DNA of 64,000 nucleotides. Origin: Prevotella sp. UBA4217. GTDB taxonomy: Bacteria > Bacteroidota > Bacteroidia > Bacteroidales > Bacteroidaceae. The notes beneath the pieces are model-generated. The model made no database searches, was not told the origin of the DNA, and was given only the letters and a program-made list of their open reading frames with translations. Shown piece after piece: positions 1 through 11,039 of this stretch; positions within the stretch are counted from its first letter, which is position 1, and each line of letters starts with the position of its first letter. Location: contig DFTH01000014.1 in NCBI GenBank assembly GCA_002379425.1, positions 547 to 64,546 of the forward strand. Reading direction: 5' to 3'. Made by a program: the position numbers and the translations under genes.

Positions 1-1
1 G

Positions 2-298
2 GCTCTCCAGGAGCGTATTTTCACACGCCTGTTCGAGCAGGCAGAAGTGGCACGCTTCACGCCTGTTGAGCGAGAGGAGTACGTGGCCAGCAAGAAGGAC
101 TACTGGGATTACTACAGCACCATGAAGACCTCCTTTGACAAAGGCAGGGAAGAAGGACGAAAGGAAGGCAGGGAAGAAGGCGAACATAAAAAAGCCCTGG
201 ACACAGCCCGTAAGATGAAGTCGGACGGCATTCCTTTAGAATCCATTGCACGATACACTGGTCTTACAGTCGAAGAGATTGCATCAATATCCGGATAA
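2..298 (+). CDS. Rpn-family PD-(D/E)XK transposase/nuclease, C-terminal part (5' end outside window)
   Basis: The frame is open from base 2 to the stop at 296-298, so the gene starts before the window. The visible residues begin ALQERIFTRLFEQAEVARF and run into a charged GREEGRKEGREEGEHKK stretch and a final helix (DTARKMKSDGIPLESIARYTGL). This is the usual tail of Bacteroidota Rpn/'PD-(D/E)XK nuclease family transposase' proteins, which promote RecA-independent recombination. The nuclease core is not visible. A GTG at 47 is probably not the true start, since homologous sequence continues upstream. Two decayed relatives lie at 1877-2139 and 49259-49521. The family call rests on recall of the tail motif. 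Confidence 0.75.
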   Translation, partial: ALQERIFTRLFEQAEVARFTPVEREEYVASKKDYWDYYSTMKTSFDKGREEGRKEGREEGEHKKALDTARKMKSDGIPLESIARYTGLTVEEIASISG

Positions 299-348
299 TG
301 AGCCGAGATTTGATGCAAGGTAATGGCAATACTTAGTATTAGACTAAA

Positions 349-383
349 GAGGGGATCCCTGTCGGAATCCCCTCAATTTTTAT
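349..383 (+). terminator. Hairpin terminator after the Rpn gene
   Basis: The arms GAGGGGAT (349-356) and ATCCCCTC (367-374) form an 8-bp stem followed by a T-rich run (377-383). Just before it (334-346) is TTAGTATTAGACTA, which also precedes the hairpin in the Rpn relic at 49.5 kb. This suggests the terminator belongs to the element. Confidence 0.75.
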
Positions 384-499
384 TTACAAAAGAATTTACC
401 TGATAGAATCACGCGGTGACAGGCACGCTGTGACCAGGGGTAGGTTTTTGCCACTTCGTCCGTCTTACTATAAAAGATGTATCACAAAAAGGAACAGAC
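384..499. other. Spacer between Rpn terminator and CotH gene
   Basis: No gene is seen here. A loose promoter-like TAGGTTTTTG (431-440) has two extra bases compared with TAnnTTTG, so I do not call it. The spacer is AT-rich, as is the CotH gene that follows. Confidence 0.4.
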
Positions 500-1876
500 A
501 TGACAATGAAAGAGATTCTATTTGCAGTGACTTCATTCACACGATGCCAGACATGCTGTGACGTGGGACACTTATTTACTGTCCTGTCCTCTTTATTGTT
601 ATGCTTCATCGTGACATCATGTGGGCAGGACAGTTTAGAAGAGACTAGTCCTGAACCAAGTCCGTCACCGTGTATTGACAGTACCCGTCTGTGTTTGGAT
701 ACTGGTTTGCCTGTATGCTATGTTACGACGCGTAATAACATAAGTATTTCTTCAAGAGATGAATATGTGACGGCAACTATGCATATTGTCCATAATGGAA
801 AGTCTCTCTTTGAAGATACTTTACTCAGGATTAAAGGACGTGGGCAGGCTAGTTGGACATCTATGTTCCCGAAGCGCCCCTACAAACTGAAACTGAGTAG
901 TCGTTATGAATTACTTGGAATGCCTGCAAACAAACATTTTGTCTTACTGGCAAATTATACTGATAAATCGCTGATGAGAACAGCGATTGGCTTCAAGGTC
1001 GGAGAACTATTGGAGCGTGAATGGACTCCTCAAAGCCGTTTTGTGGAATTGGTGCTAAATGGGAAGTATCAGGGAAACTATCAACTGACGGAATCTGTGA
1101 GGGCAGGGAAGCATCGGATTAATGTTAGTAATTCTGGCCTGATCTTGGAATACCTATATCCTGAAAGAGTGGTGGAGGAGCCTTTCTATTTCATAACTAA
1201 GAATTTCCAACTAGGCTATGGCTTTAAATATCCAGATGAGGATGATATGACAGAGGAATGCGTAAAATATGCAGCAGACCTGATGGACCGGTTTGAACGA
1301 CAACTGACAGACTCTAATTGCGTAACAGGCTATACCGACTTTATCGACTTGGAATCATGGGCGAAGTGGTACTATCACCTGAACATCCTCATGCAGAGGG
1401 AGTATAATACTTATTTAGTGAAATATGACAATACGGACAATAGCAAAATCTGTCTTGGGCCACTTTGGGATTTCGAATGGAGTCTGGGCGTCGGATATTA
1501 TGACGGGAAGGAGCGACCCTGTCAGGATCATTACTTGGTGACAGAGAAGTATTTCAGAAAGTTGATAGAATCTCCGCTTTTCATAGCAGAGGTCACAAAG
1601 ATACATCGCCAATACGGGAAGCGAGTTAGAGAAGGGGTGCTGCGATACTACGAAGAACTCAGCGACTATCTCCGCATATCTCAGAAATTGAATTTCAAAT
1701 GCTGGCCTATCTTGGATAAACGAATATCTGTCGGCGGCTATCCTCTTGGCTCATGGGAGAAGGAGGTGGAATGTGATCGGCAGTTCTTCATAGACCATTA
1801 CGACTATATAGACATGTTGATAAATTGTAACACAAGGGTTGTCAGAACTTATTATAGCACCAGAAGACATTGTTAG
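500..1876 (+). CDS. CotH-family protein (CotH kinase-like), probable lipoprotein
   Basis: The protein has 458 residues. A hydrophobic segment (about residues 25-40) ends in a lipobox-like IVTSC with Cys41, so it is probably a lipoprotein. The first 20 residues are polar, and a later in-frame GTG at 563 would give a more normal signal peptide. CotH hallmarks are visible: GRGQASW (113-119), KRPYKLKL (125-132), a Q-G-N-Y-Q-L-TE stretch near 191-198, and GPLWDFEWSLG (320-330). Eukaryotic-like CotH proteins are atypical kinases; the substrate here is unknown. The gene is more AT-rich than most neighbours and lies between an Rpn gene and an Rpn relic that begins right at its stop codon, consistent with acquisition. 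Confidence 0.8.
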   Translation: MTMKEILFAVTSFTRCQTCCDVGHLFTVLSSLLLCFIVTSCGQDSLEETSPEPSPSPCIDSTRLCLDTGLPVCYVTTRNNISISSRDEYVTATMHIVHNGKSLFEDTLLRIKGRGQASWTSMFPKRPYKLKLSSRYELLGMPANKHFVLLANYTDKSLMRTAIGFKVGELLEREWTPQSRFVELVLNGKYQGNYQLTESVRAGKHRINVSNSGLILEYLYPERVVEEPFYFITKNFQLGYGFKYPDEDDMTEECVKYAADLMDRFERQLTDSNCVTGYTDFIDLESWAKWYYHLNILMQREYNTYLVKYDNTDNSKICLGPLWDFEWSLGVGYYDGKERPCQDHYLVTEKYFRKLIESPLFIAEVTKIHRQYGKRVREGVLRYYEELSDYLRISQKLNFKCWPILDKRISVGGYPLGSWEKEVECDRQFFIDHYDYIDMLINCNTRVVRTYYSTRRHC

Positions 1877-1917
1877 TAATTGTCCCCATGAGGAACACAC
1901 ACACTTTGAAACTAATG

Positions 1918-1955
1918 GAGAATGCCGCCCCGTCGCTGAGCGGCATTCTCTTGTT
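1918..1955 (+). terminator. Hairpin terminator in Rpn relic copy 1
   Basis: A perfect 11-bp stem, GAGAATGCCGC (1918-1928) with GCGGCATTCTC (1940-1950), is followed by TTGTTT. It can end the CotH transcript. The relic at 49.5 kb has a hairpin in the same place whose arms differ in sequence but still pair, allowing for G-U. Confidence 0.8.
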
Positions 1956-1983
1956 TAGTGGGAGGGAGCCCTGCTGGCGCTGC

Positions 1984-2032
1984 AAGTTTTCCGTGAATTG
2001 TTTGGCGGAATGGAAAACTTGTCGTATCTTTG
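1984..2032 (+). promoter_or_regulatory. Inverted repeat plus -7 promoter element of Rpn relic copy 1
   Basis: AAGTTTTCC (1984-1992) and GGAAAACTT (2012-2020) form a 9-bp inverted repeat 4 bp before the -7 element TATCTTTG (2025-2032). Inner CCG and CGG bases extend the symmetry. The same arrangement is kept at 49364-49412. The position fits an operator overlapping the -33 region. This promoter may now serve the GH97 gene at 2154. Confidence 0.65.
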
Positions 2033-2040
2033 CAAGCGGA

Positions 2041-2139
2041 GCCTTAGACACAGCCCGTAAGATGAGGTCGGACGGCATTCCATTAGAATCCATTGCACGT
2101 TACACTGGTCTTACAATCGAAGAGATACAGGCAGAATAA
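2041..2139 (+). pseudogene. Rpn transposase C-terminal remnant
   Basis: About 33 codons (ALDTARKMRSDGIPLESIARY and onward) match the end of the gene at 2-298 almost residue for residue, ending EEIQAE and a stop at 2137-2139. There is no matching start, core domain or charged linker, so this is a relic and not a gene. Confidence 0.85.
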
Positions 2140-2153
2140 TAATTAGACAACTG

Positions 2154-5403
<3,250 letters not shown>

Positions 5404-5525
5404 TCATTTAGTTGTTAATGAATAATGTGATAATTGTTAGTTTTACACTTCTATCCCCTTTGACACGCGAGAGGCTGAAAAGTAAAATCATCCCTGTCAT
5501 TCTTATGGAAGATTAACATTTTGGG

Positions 5526-5560
5526 GGAAGTCGTCGAAAATATCCCAGGAAGTCGTCGAA
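5526..5560 (+). promoter_or_regulatory. Two 13-bp direct repeats, candidate LytTR regulator site
   Basis: GGAAGTCGTCGAA occurs at 5526-5538 and exactly again at 5548-5560, 22 bp apart from start to start. Pairs of short direct repeats about two helical turns apart are the usual LytTR-domain binding layout. They end about 30 bp before the -7 element of the outer-membrane gene, a normal activator position. A LytTR regulator is encoded 3.7 kb downstream. Confidence 0.6.
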
Positions 5561-5589
5561 GGTTTCTTGATAGCAGAGGATATTCACCT

Positions 5590-5597
5590 TATCTTTG
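5590..5597 (+). promoter_or_regulatory. Promoter -7 element for the outer-membrane beta-barrel gene
   Basis: TATCTTTG matches the Bacteroidota -7 consensus, 42 bp before the start codon at 5640. Confidence 0.7.
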
Positions 5598-5639
5598 CAC
5601 CAGATTTCAAAATCGAATAACAAATAAAAAAGCAAAGAT

Positions 5640-8132
5640 ATGAAACAGTTCAGAATTTTCTTCGTGATGATGATGCTGACGATGTCGGCAGTAGTTATGG
5701 GACAGACCACCGTGAAGGGTGTGCTGATGGATGAGACCTTAGGCGAGGCAGAGCCCTTTGCCACCGTCCGTGTGTTCAAGGCTGGTAAGACGGATAAGCC
5801 CGTCGCCATGTTCCTCACCGACGAGAACGGCCAGTTCTCCCAGGAAGTGAAGGGCAAGGGTAAGTTCGATATCGTGTTCAGCAGTGTCGGCAAGGAGGAT
5901 ATCCGCCAGACGATTACCTTGGGCAGTGAGAACCCGCTCGACCTGGGTACCTTATTAATGAAGGAGAATGCCACCATGCTGAAAGGCGTGGAGGTCGTCG
6001 CCCAGAAGCCGCTGGTGAAGATGGATGTCGATAAGATGAGTTACAACGTGGCCGAGGACGAGGACTCGAAGTCGAACACCGTGCTCGACATGCTCCGCAA
6101 GGTGCCCATGGTAACGGTCGATGGCCAGGACAATATCACCGTCAACGGTTCTTCTTCCTTTAAGGTGTATGTCGACGGCATGCCCAACGTGATGTTCTCC
6201 TCGAACCCTTCGATGGTGTTCAAGAGCATGCCCGCCTCGGCCGTGAAGAGCATTGAGGTGATGACCAACCCGGGGGCCAAGTATGATGCCGAGGGGGCCG
6301 CTGGCGTGCTGAACATCGTGATGAACAAGCAGAATCCCGCTGCTGCCCAGAGCATGAACGGCTTCAACGGTACCGTCAGGGCATCGGCAGGTAACAAGAG
6401 CGTGGGCGGTGGTGCCTTTATCAGCGGACAGCAGGGTAAGTTCTCTTACAGTGCCAATGTGATGACGAACTACAACAAGCCCGGCACCACCAAGACAGAG
6501 GTGGAACAGATTCAGGACAACGGAAGTTCACAACTGACAACCTCTGAGAATGACGTGAAGACACCGTTCACGATGGGAAGTCTGACACTCGGCTACCAGA
6601 TAGACCCCATGAGCAGTCTGAACCTGACGGCCTCTGTCAATACGTTGAACATGAAGAGCACAGGCACTTCGACAACCCTGATGAATGGCGGACTCTATGG
6701 CAACGGCTTCGACTATAGCAGCAATACCGATATGAAGAACTCGCGTACCTCCTTCAGCGGCAGCCTCGACTACCAGCGCTTCTTCAACAAGGAGCACACC
6801 CAGTCGCTGGCACTCACCTACCAGTTGAACTACAGTCCCGCCTCCACGGAGATGACTTCCAACTTTGGCAACACCTCTTCTCTCATCGACCTGACAGACC
6901 GTTTCTCTGACAACTCGGAGAAGACCACCAACCACACGTTCCAACTTGACTATACGATGCCCCTCGGCACTGGTCAGACACTGAGTCTCGGTGGCAAACT
7001 CCAACTCCACGACGCCACCTCTGATTCTAAGTACTACCTGAAAGGTATCTATGATGCTGGCTCCAGCAGCGACTACGAATACAAGAACTCCATCCTTGCC
7101 GGCTACGGTGAGTATGCAGGTAACTTCAATAAGCTTGGTGTCAAGGCCGGTCTGCGCTATGAACATACCTGGCAGGATGTGGAGTATCACCTGGGACGCG
7201 GCGAGGACTTCAGCAAGAACTACGGCAGTCTCGTGCCTACCGCCAGCCTGCAATATAACCTCGGTACTGGCAGCAACCTCGGCCTGACCTACAATATGCG
7301 TATCTCACGTCCTGGCATCTCCTACCTGAACCCATACATGGATAAGTCGAACCCCATTGCACTGACCTATGGTAATCCTGACCTTGACGTGGAGAAGGCT
7401 CACAATATCTCGATGGTCTATAACCTCTTCACCCCGAAACTGATGGTGAACCTCAACCTGCACCACAACTTCGTTGACAATGCCATCTCGCAATACAGTT
7501 TCTATGATGCTGACAACCTGCTGAACACCACATACGGTAATGTCGTGAAGAGTCATCAGACAGGCCTGAACGCCTACGTCAACTACCTCTTGACCAAGGA
7601 TACCCGACTCTTCCTGAATGGTGGCGTGAACTATATCGACCTGCGCAGCGATGCCCTCAGTCAGAGCAACAGCGGATGGACGGCAAATGCGATGATCGGT
7701 CTGCAGCAGACATTGCCCTGGAACCTCAAACTCAGCGCCTTCGCCATCACCTCTACGAAATCGTACTCTCTCCAGGGATGGAACGGTGGTTTCAACCTTA
7801 TCACGGCCAACCTCTCGAAGTCACTGCTGAAGGACAAACTCAACATCAGCGTGATGGGTATGATGGGTCTGAACAAGGGCGGCAATATCCAGATCGAGAG
7901 TTACAGCAAGGGTAGCAACTTCTCGACACACTCTCTGACCAAGGTGCCCCTCTACGGCTTCACCGTCACACTCAGTTACACCTTCGGTAATTCCAAGACC
8001 ATGGCCAAGCAGCATACTAACCGCGTACAGAACGACTTCATTGAACAGCAGTCGCAGGGTGAGATGCTCAACAACATGGGATCCGGCAATACTGGTTCTG
8101 GCTCAGGTAATGGCACCATGCCTCAGCAATAA
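5640..8132 (+). CDS. Outer-membrane beta-barrel family protein (TonB-dependent-receptor-like)
   Basis: The protein has 830 residues. Order: signal peptide (1-22), a carboxypeptidase-regulatory-like beta-sandwich (about 23-110), a plug-like domain (about 115-235, with the VYVDGMPNV and IEVMTNPGAKYDAEGAAGVLNIV signatures) and a long barrel with many alternating aromatic strands (about 240-790). A hydrophilic Gly/Ser/Gln/Asn tail follows the last strand (YTFGNSKTM), which is unusual because most barrels end at the final strand. It matches the 'outer membrane beta-barrel family protein' group (PF14905-like), whose substrates are mostly unknown. Repeats at 5526-5560 and the LytS/LytTR pair downstream suggest two-component control. 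A strong terminator follows. Confidence 0.85.
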   Translation: MKQFRIFFVMMMLTMSAVVMGQTTVKGVLMDETLGEAEPFATVRVFKAGKTDKPVAMFLTDENGQFSQEVKGKGKFDIVFSSVGKEDIRQTITLGSENPLDLGTLLMKENATMLKGVEVVAQKPLVKMDVDKMSYNVAEDEDSKSNTVLDMLRKVPMVTVDGQDNITVNGSSSFKVYVDGMPNVMFSSNPSMVFKSMPASAVKSIEVMTNPGAKYDAEGAAGVLNIVMNKQNPAAAQSMNGFNGTVRASAGNKSVGGGAFISGQQGKFSYSANVMTNYNKPGTTKTEVEQIQDNGSSQLTTSENDVKTPFTMGSLTLGYQIDPMSSLNLTASVNTLNMKSTGTSTTLMNGGLYGNGFDYSSNTDMKNSRTSFSGSLDYQRFFNKEHTQSLALTYQLNYSPASTEMTSNFGNTSSLIDLTDRFSDNSEKTTNHTFQLDYTMPLGTGQTLSLGGKLQLHDATSDSKYYLKGIYDAGSSSDYEYKNSILAGYGEYAGNFNKLGVKAGLRYEHTWQDVEYHLGRGEDFSKNYGSLVPTASLQYNLGTGSNLGLTYNMRISRPGISYLNPYMDKSNPIALTYGNPDLDVEKAHNISMVYNLFTPKLMVNLNLHHNFVDNAISQYSFYDADNLLNTTYGNVVKSHQTGLNAYVNYLLTKDTRLFLNGGVNYIDLRSDALSQSNSGWTANAMIGLQQTLPWNLKLSAFAITSTKSYSLQGWNGGFNLITANLSKSLLKDKLNISVMGMMGLNKGGNIQIESYSKGSNFSTHSLTKVPLYGFTVTLSYTFGNSKTMAKQHTNRVQNDFIEQQSQGEMLNNMGSGNTGSGSGNGTMPQQ

Positions 8133-8151
8133 TAAATTCCACATGACAATC

Positions 8152-8188
8152 CTCTCCCGCAACAGAAATAATGCGGGAGAGATTTTGT
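8152..8188 (+). terminator. Hairpin terminator after the outer-membrane gene
   Basis: A perfect 9-bp stem, CTCTCCCGC (8152-8160) with GCGGGAGAG (8173-8181), is followed by ATTTTGTT. Confidence 0.85.
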
Positions 8189-8206
8189 TAATTCAGAATT
8201 AATCCT

Positions 8207-8214
8207 TAACTTTG
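8207..8214 (+). promoter_or_regulatory. Promoter -7 element for the LytS-type kinase (near-leaderless)
   Basis: TAACTTTG ends only 6 bp before the ATG at 8221, so transcription would begin at or within a few bases of the start codon. Confidence 0.65.
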
Positions 8215-8220
8215 CAAGCG

Positions 8221-9261
8221 ATGAAGAGAATAGAGAAGAAAGATATCTGGTTGTTCCTGGCGCAAGTAGGCATCTGGGCCTTGATGATCCTGGTGTTCCC
8301 ACTGGCGATGCTGATCAGTACGCGCAACTGGGAATCGGCCTCCACTTCCCTGTTGATGGTGTGGCAGTTGCTTAGAGCCCCGATGGTCATCTACTTTGCC
8401 AATTTCTACATCTTCGGCCCCTACCTGTTCTTCCACCAGAAATATTGGTTCTTTGCACTTTGCAACCTGGTCCTGATCACTGCCGTCAACTCCGGCTTCT
8501 TCTTCGGCTATTTCATGATGAAGGAGCATGTGCCCCAGATGTCGCCTAATGCCTGGATCGGCTTCTTCTCGGGGGCCTTTATGTTCTTCCTCCTCAACTG
8601 TGTCATGGCGGCCGTAGCCATCGGTATCCGCCACTTCATCCGCACCCGTAAGATCAAGGATCAACTGAAGGAGGAGAAAGCGAAGAATACGGAGGCAGAA
8701 CTGGCATGGCTGAAAAACCAGATCAACCCCCATTTCCTCTTTAATACATTGAACAACATCTCCAGTCTGACGCAGATCGATCCCGATGCCGCTCAGGATG
8801 CCATCGCCCAACTCTCCGACCTGCTGCGCTATGCGATGTACGAGACTAACAAGCCTACGGTACCTATCCAGGGCGAGGTGGAGTTCATGCGCAACTATAT
8901 CTCGCTGATGGAACTGCGCTGTAACGACAAGACTGAGGTAAGTTCAGAGTTCAGGGTTCAGAGTTCAAAGTTAGAGATTGCCCCCCTGCTCTTCATCTCG
9001 CTCATCGAGAATGCCTTCAAGCACGGTATCAGCAGTAGCCGACCCTCGAAGATCGATATCCGTGTGTTACAGGAGGACAACCAACTGATCTTCGTCTGCG
9101 ACAACACCAATTTCCCCAAGGATGATGCCGACCGCAGTGGCTCTGGTATCGGTCTGGAGAATACCCGCCGGCGCCTGGACCTGATGTATGCTGGCCGCTA
9201 CACCTGGGAACAATCGCTCAATGACGATATATATCACGTTAAAATCACCCTTACACCATGA
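8221..9261 (+). CDS. LytS/YehU-type sensor histidine kinase
   Basis: The protein has 346 residues from the ATG at 8221; a TTG nine bases earlier lies inside the promoter. Four hydrophobic segments (about 11-33, 48-70, 77-98, 112-136) are followed by a short coiled coil and the His_kinase domain. The NPHFLFNTLNNI motif carries the phosphoacceptor His171, and ENAFKHG (263-269) and GSGIGLENTRRR form the ATP-binding site. No periplasmic sensor domain is seen. Between these motifs (codons 241-252) is a tandem heptanucleotide repeat that reads as SSEFRVQSSKLE. The stop overlaps the next start (ATGA), so kinase and regulator are translationally coupled. Confidence 0.93.
   Translation: MKRIEKKDIWLFLAQVGIWALMILVFPLAMLISTRNWESASTSLLMVWQLLRAPMVIYFANFYIFGPYLFFHQKYWFFALCNLVLITAVNSGFFFGYFMMKEHVPQMSPNAWIGFFSGAFMFFLLNCVMAAVAIGIRHFIRTRKIKDQLKEEKAKNTEAELAWLKNQINPHFLFNTLNNISSLTQIDPDAAQDAIAQLSDLLRYAMYETNKPTVPIQGEVEFMRNYISLMELRCNDKTEVSSEFRVQSSKLEIAPLLFISLIENAFKHGISSSRPSKIDIRVLQEDNQLIFVCDNTNFPKDDADRSGSGIGLENTRRRLDLMYAGRYTWEQSLNDDIYHVKITLTP
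8941..8975 (+). repeat. Heptanucleotide tandem repeat inside the kinase gene (5 units)
   Basis: Units of 7 nt: agttcag, agttcag, ggttcag, agttcaa, agttaga. They lie in the linker before the ATP-binding N box. Related 7-nt arrays occur at 10974, 12823, 33280, 35935 and 59157. Confidence 0.85.
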
Positions 9262-10028
9262 TCCTCACTTGTATCATCGTCGATGACGAGCCACTGGCCG
9301 TCCGCCTACTGGAGTCGTTTGTCAACAAGACGCCCGACCTCCAGTTGCTGGGTTCCTTTACCGACTCCGTGGAGGCCATCAATGCCATCAGGGAACAGAA
9401 GCCCAACCTGCTCTTCCTCGATATCCAGATGCCCGACCTCAACGGGATGGAACTGGCCCACATGCTCCCCGAGGGCACGAAGGTCATCTTCACCACAGCC
9501 TTCAAGGAGTATGCCTATGAGAGTTATGAGGTCAGCGCCCTCGACTTCCTGTTGAAGCCCATCCGCTATAATAAGTTCATCACTGCCGTGGAGAAGGCTC
9601 GTGAATGGTTCGATTTGGAGAATCGGGGGGGACGCGGAGGTACGGAGGCACGGGAGCACGAGGATATATCTGCCAGCATGACAAGCCCCGCACCTTCGAC
9701 CATTTTCCTCAAGGTCGATGGCGAATACCGCCAAGTAGCGCTCGACAAGATTCTCTATGTGGCAGGGATGAAGGATTACGTGATGTTCTATCTTGAAGAC
9801 CAGAAGCGGCCGCTCGTCACTCACCTGACGATGAAATCGGTGGAGGACATGCTGCCCACCTCACAGTTCATGCGCGTACACCGCTCCTATATCGTTGCCC
9901 TCGACAAGATCCGTAGTGTCGATCGCAACGACTGTATCTATATCGGTGAGGAGATTATCCGCGTCACAGAGGCCTTCCGCGATAAGTTCATACAGTACCT
10001 GAACTCGAAGTTCCCTGGCGGCAAGTAG
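9258..10028 (+). CDS. LytTR-family response regulator
   Basis: The protein has 256 residues. The receiver domain (1-118) has the acidic pair D9-D10, phosphoacceptor Asp55 (LLFLDIQMP), the conserved Thr in FTTAF and Lys in LKPI. The LytTR DNA-binding domain (about 155-250) contains FLKVDGEYRQV and FMRVHRSYIV. The linker holds a Gly/Arg/Glu stretch from a tandem repeat at 9627-9661. It overlaps the kinase gene by 4 bp. LytTR proteins bind paired direct repeats; the pair at 5526-5560 is a good candidate target. Its stop is 1 bp from the convergent EamA stop. Confidence 0.93.
   Translation: MILTCIIVDDEPLAVRLLESFVNKTPDLQLLGSFTDSVEAINAIREQKPNLLFLDIQMPDLNGMELAHMLPEGTKVIFTTAFKEYAYESYEVSALDFLLKPIRYNKFITAVEKAREWFDLENRGGRGGTEAREHEDISASMTSPAPSTIFLKVDGEYRQVALDKILYVAGMKDYVMFYLEDQKRPLVTHLTMKSVEDMLPTSQFMRVHRSYIVALDKIRSVDRNDCIYIGEEIIRVTEAFRDKFIQYLNSKFPGGK
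9627..9661 (+). repeat. Degenerate tandem repeat in the regulator linker
   Basis: An approximately 8-nt unit recurs (gcggaggt, acggaggc, acgggagc, acgagg) between the receiver and LytTR domains, encoding a Gly/Arg/Glu-rich linker. Its period differs from the 7-nt arrays elsewhere. Confidence 0.6.
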
Positions 10029-10029
10029 G

Positions 10030-10947
10030 TTATCCGAGGAAGAACAGGGACACGCCAATCACGGAGATGACAGCACCCACGACGGCTTTCCACGTGATCT
10101 TCTGGTGGAACAGCCAGTAGGAGGGCAGGATGATGATGATCGGGGTGAGTGCCATCAGCGTCGAGGCGATGCCCGCCTCCGTATATTGCACGGCCATCAA
10201 GGAGAAGCCCACCCCCACAAACGGCCCGAAGATGGTAGTTGCCGTGGCGACGGTCAAGCCTTTCTTGTCGTGCAGTGCCTCTCGCAATGGAGTCAGTCCC
10301 TCGCGTACATATAGTAAGATACCGAAGCCGACGATACCAGCCACACAACGGAAGAAATTGGCACTGAAGGGCACCAGCCATTCTGGCATGGTGCCCGTCG
10401 GATAGTGGTCCATGCCTATCTTGCTCAGTACCAGTCCGATACCTTGGCATAGTGCTGCGGCGACAGCATAGAGCACACCGTTGAGCGGCAGTTTCAGCGA
10501 CACCTTGTGGTGTTCTCCTCGTCCGAGTACGGAGATCGATATGCCAACGAGCGTCACGAGCATTGCCAGGATGCTCATGGGGTTCATCTCCTGCCCCAGC
10601 GTCATCCACGCCATGATGGCAGCGGCTGGCGGGGCGAGCGTCATGAACAGTTGGCCGTAACGCGAGCCGATGATGATATAGCACTGGAACAGACAGAAGT
10701 CACCGATCACATAGCCCACCAGTCCTGAGAGCAGCATCCAGCCGTAGGCCTCCATCGTACCACCGGCAGGCAGGGGCGAGCCCATCACCACCCAGAACAT
10801 CAGCATCGCGAAAAGCAGGGCTAAGCCCATACGCAGCACGTTGAGCGTCAGGTTGCCCAGACGCTTGCTGCCAAACTCACTCAGCAGGGCAGTCGCCGTC
10901 CAAGAGAAAGCCACGCCAATGGAAATCAGTTCGCCTAGATAGTTCAT
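10030..10947 (-). CDS. EamA/DMT-superfamily transporter
   Basis: The protein has 305 residues and about ten hydrophobic helices in two similar halves (about 1-145 and 155-300), the drug/metabolite transporter fold. Typical motifs are the N-terminal GVAFSWTATALLSEFGSKR and PPAAAIMAWMTLGQE in helix 4-5. The substrate cannot be told. The stop abuts the convergent LytTR gene, with no room for a terminator. It diverges from the MscS gene. Confidence 0.88.
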   Translation of the reverse strand: MNYLGELISIGVAFSWTATALLSEFGSKRLGNLTLNVLRMGLALLFAMLMFWVVMGSPLPAGGTMEAYGWMLLSGLVGYVIGDFCLFQCYIIIGSRYGQLFMTLAPPAAAIMAWMTLGQEMNPMSILAMLVTLVGISISVLGRGEHHKVSLKLPLNGVLYAVAAALCQGIGLVLSKIGMDHYPTGTMPEWLVPFSANFFRCVAGIVGFGILLYVREGLTPLREALHDKKGLTVATATTIFGPFVGVGFSLMAVQYTEAGIASTLMALTPIIIILPSYWLFHQKITWKAVVGAVISVIGVSLFFLG

Positions 10948-10955
10948 ACAGCCTG

Positions 10956-10963
10956 CAAAATTA
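10956..10963 (-). promoter_or_regulatory. Promoter -7 element for the EamA gene
   Basis: On the minus strand this reads TAATTTTG, 8 bp before the ATG at 10947. Confidence 0.6.
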
Positions 10964-10973
10964 CAAAAAATCT

Positions 10974-11001
10974 GAATTAAGAATTAAGAATTATGAATTA
11001 T
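10974..11001 (+). repeat. Heptanucleotide tandem repeat between two divergent promoters (4 units)
   Basis: Units: gaattaa, gaattaa, gaattat, gaattat. The array fills the space between the EamA promoter (10956-10963, minus) and the MscS promoter (11006-11013, plus), where both -33 elements would lie. Confidence 0.85.
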
Positions 11002-11005
11002 TTCG

Positions 11006-11013
11006 TATCTTTG
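11006..11013 (+). promoter_or_regulatory. Promoter -7 element for the MscS gene
   Basis: TATCTTTG, 26 bp before the ATG at 11040. Confidence 0.7.
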
Positions 11014-11039
11014 TAGCCGAATTACTAATCTGACCAGAC

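Larger units (their letters stand above)
1877..2139 (+). mobile_element. Decayed Rpn element, copy 1 (terminator + promoter cassette fused to gene tail)
   Basis: From just after the CotH stop, about 160 bp closely match the reverse complement of 49355-49521. The shared part runs through a hairpin, a CTTGTTTAGTGGG stretch, an inverted repeat and a TATCTTTGCAAGCGGAGC promoter. In this copy the promoter region is joined directly to the last 33 codons of an Rpn gene. The join (about 2040-2045) has the short shared sequence AGCC, as expected for an internal deletion. No transposase core remains. Its promoter now lies about 120 bp before the GH97 gene. Confidence 0.8.
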
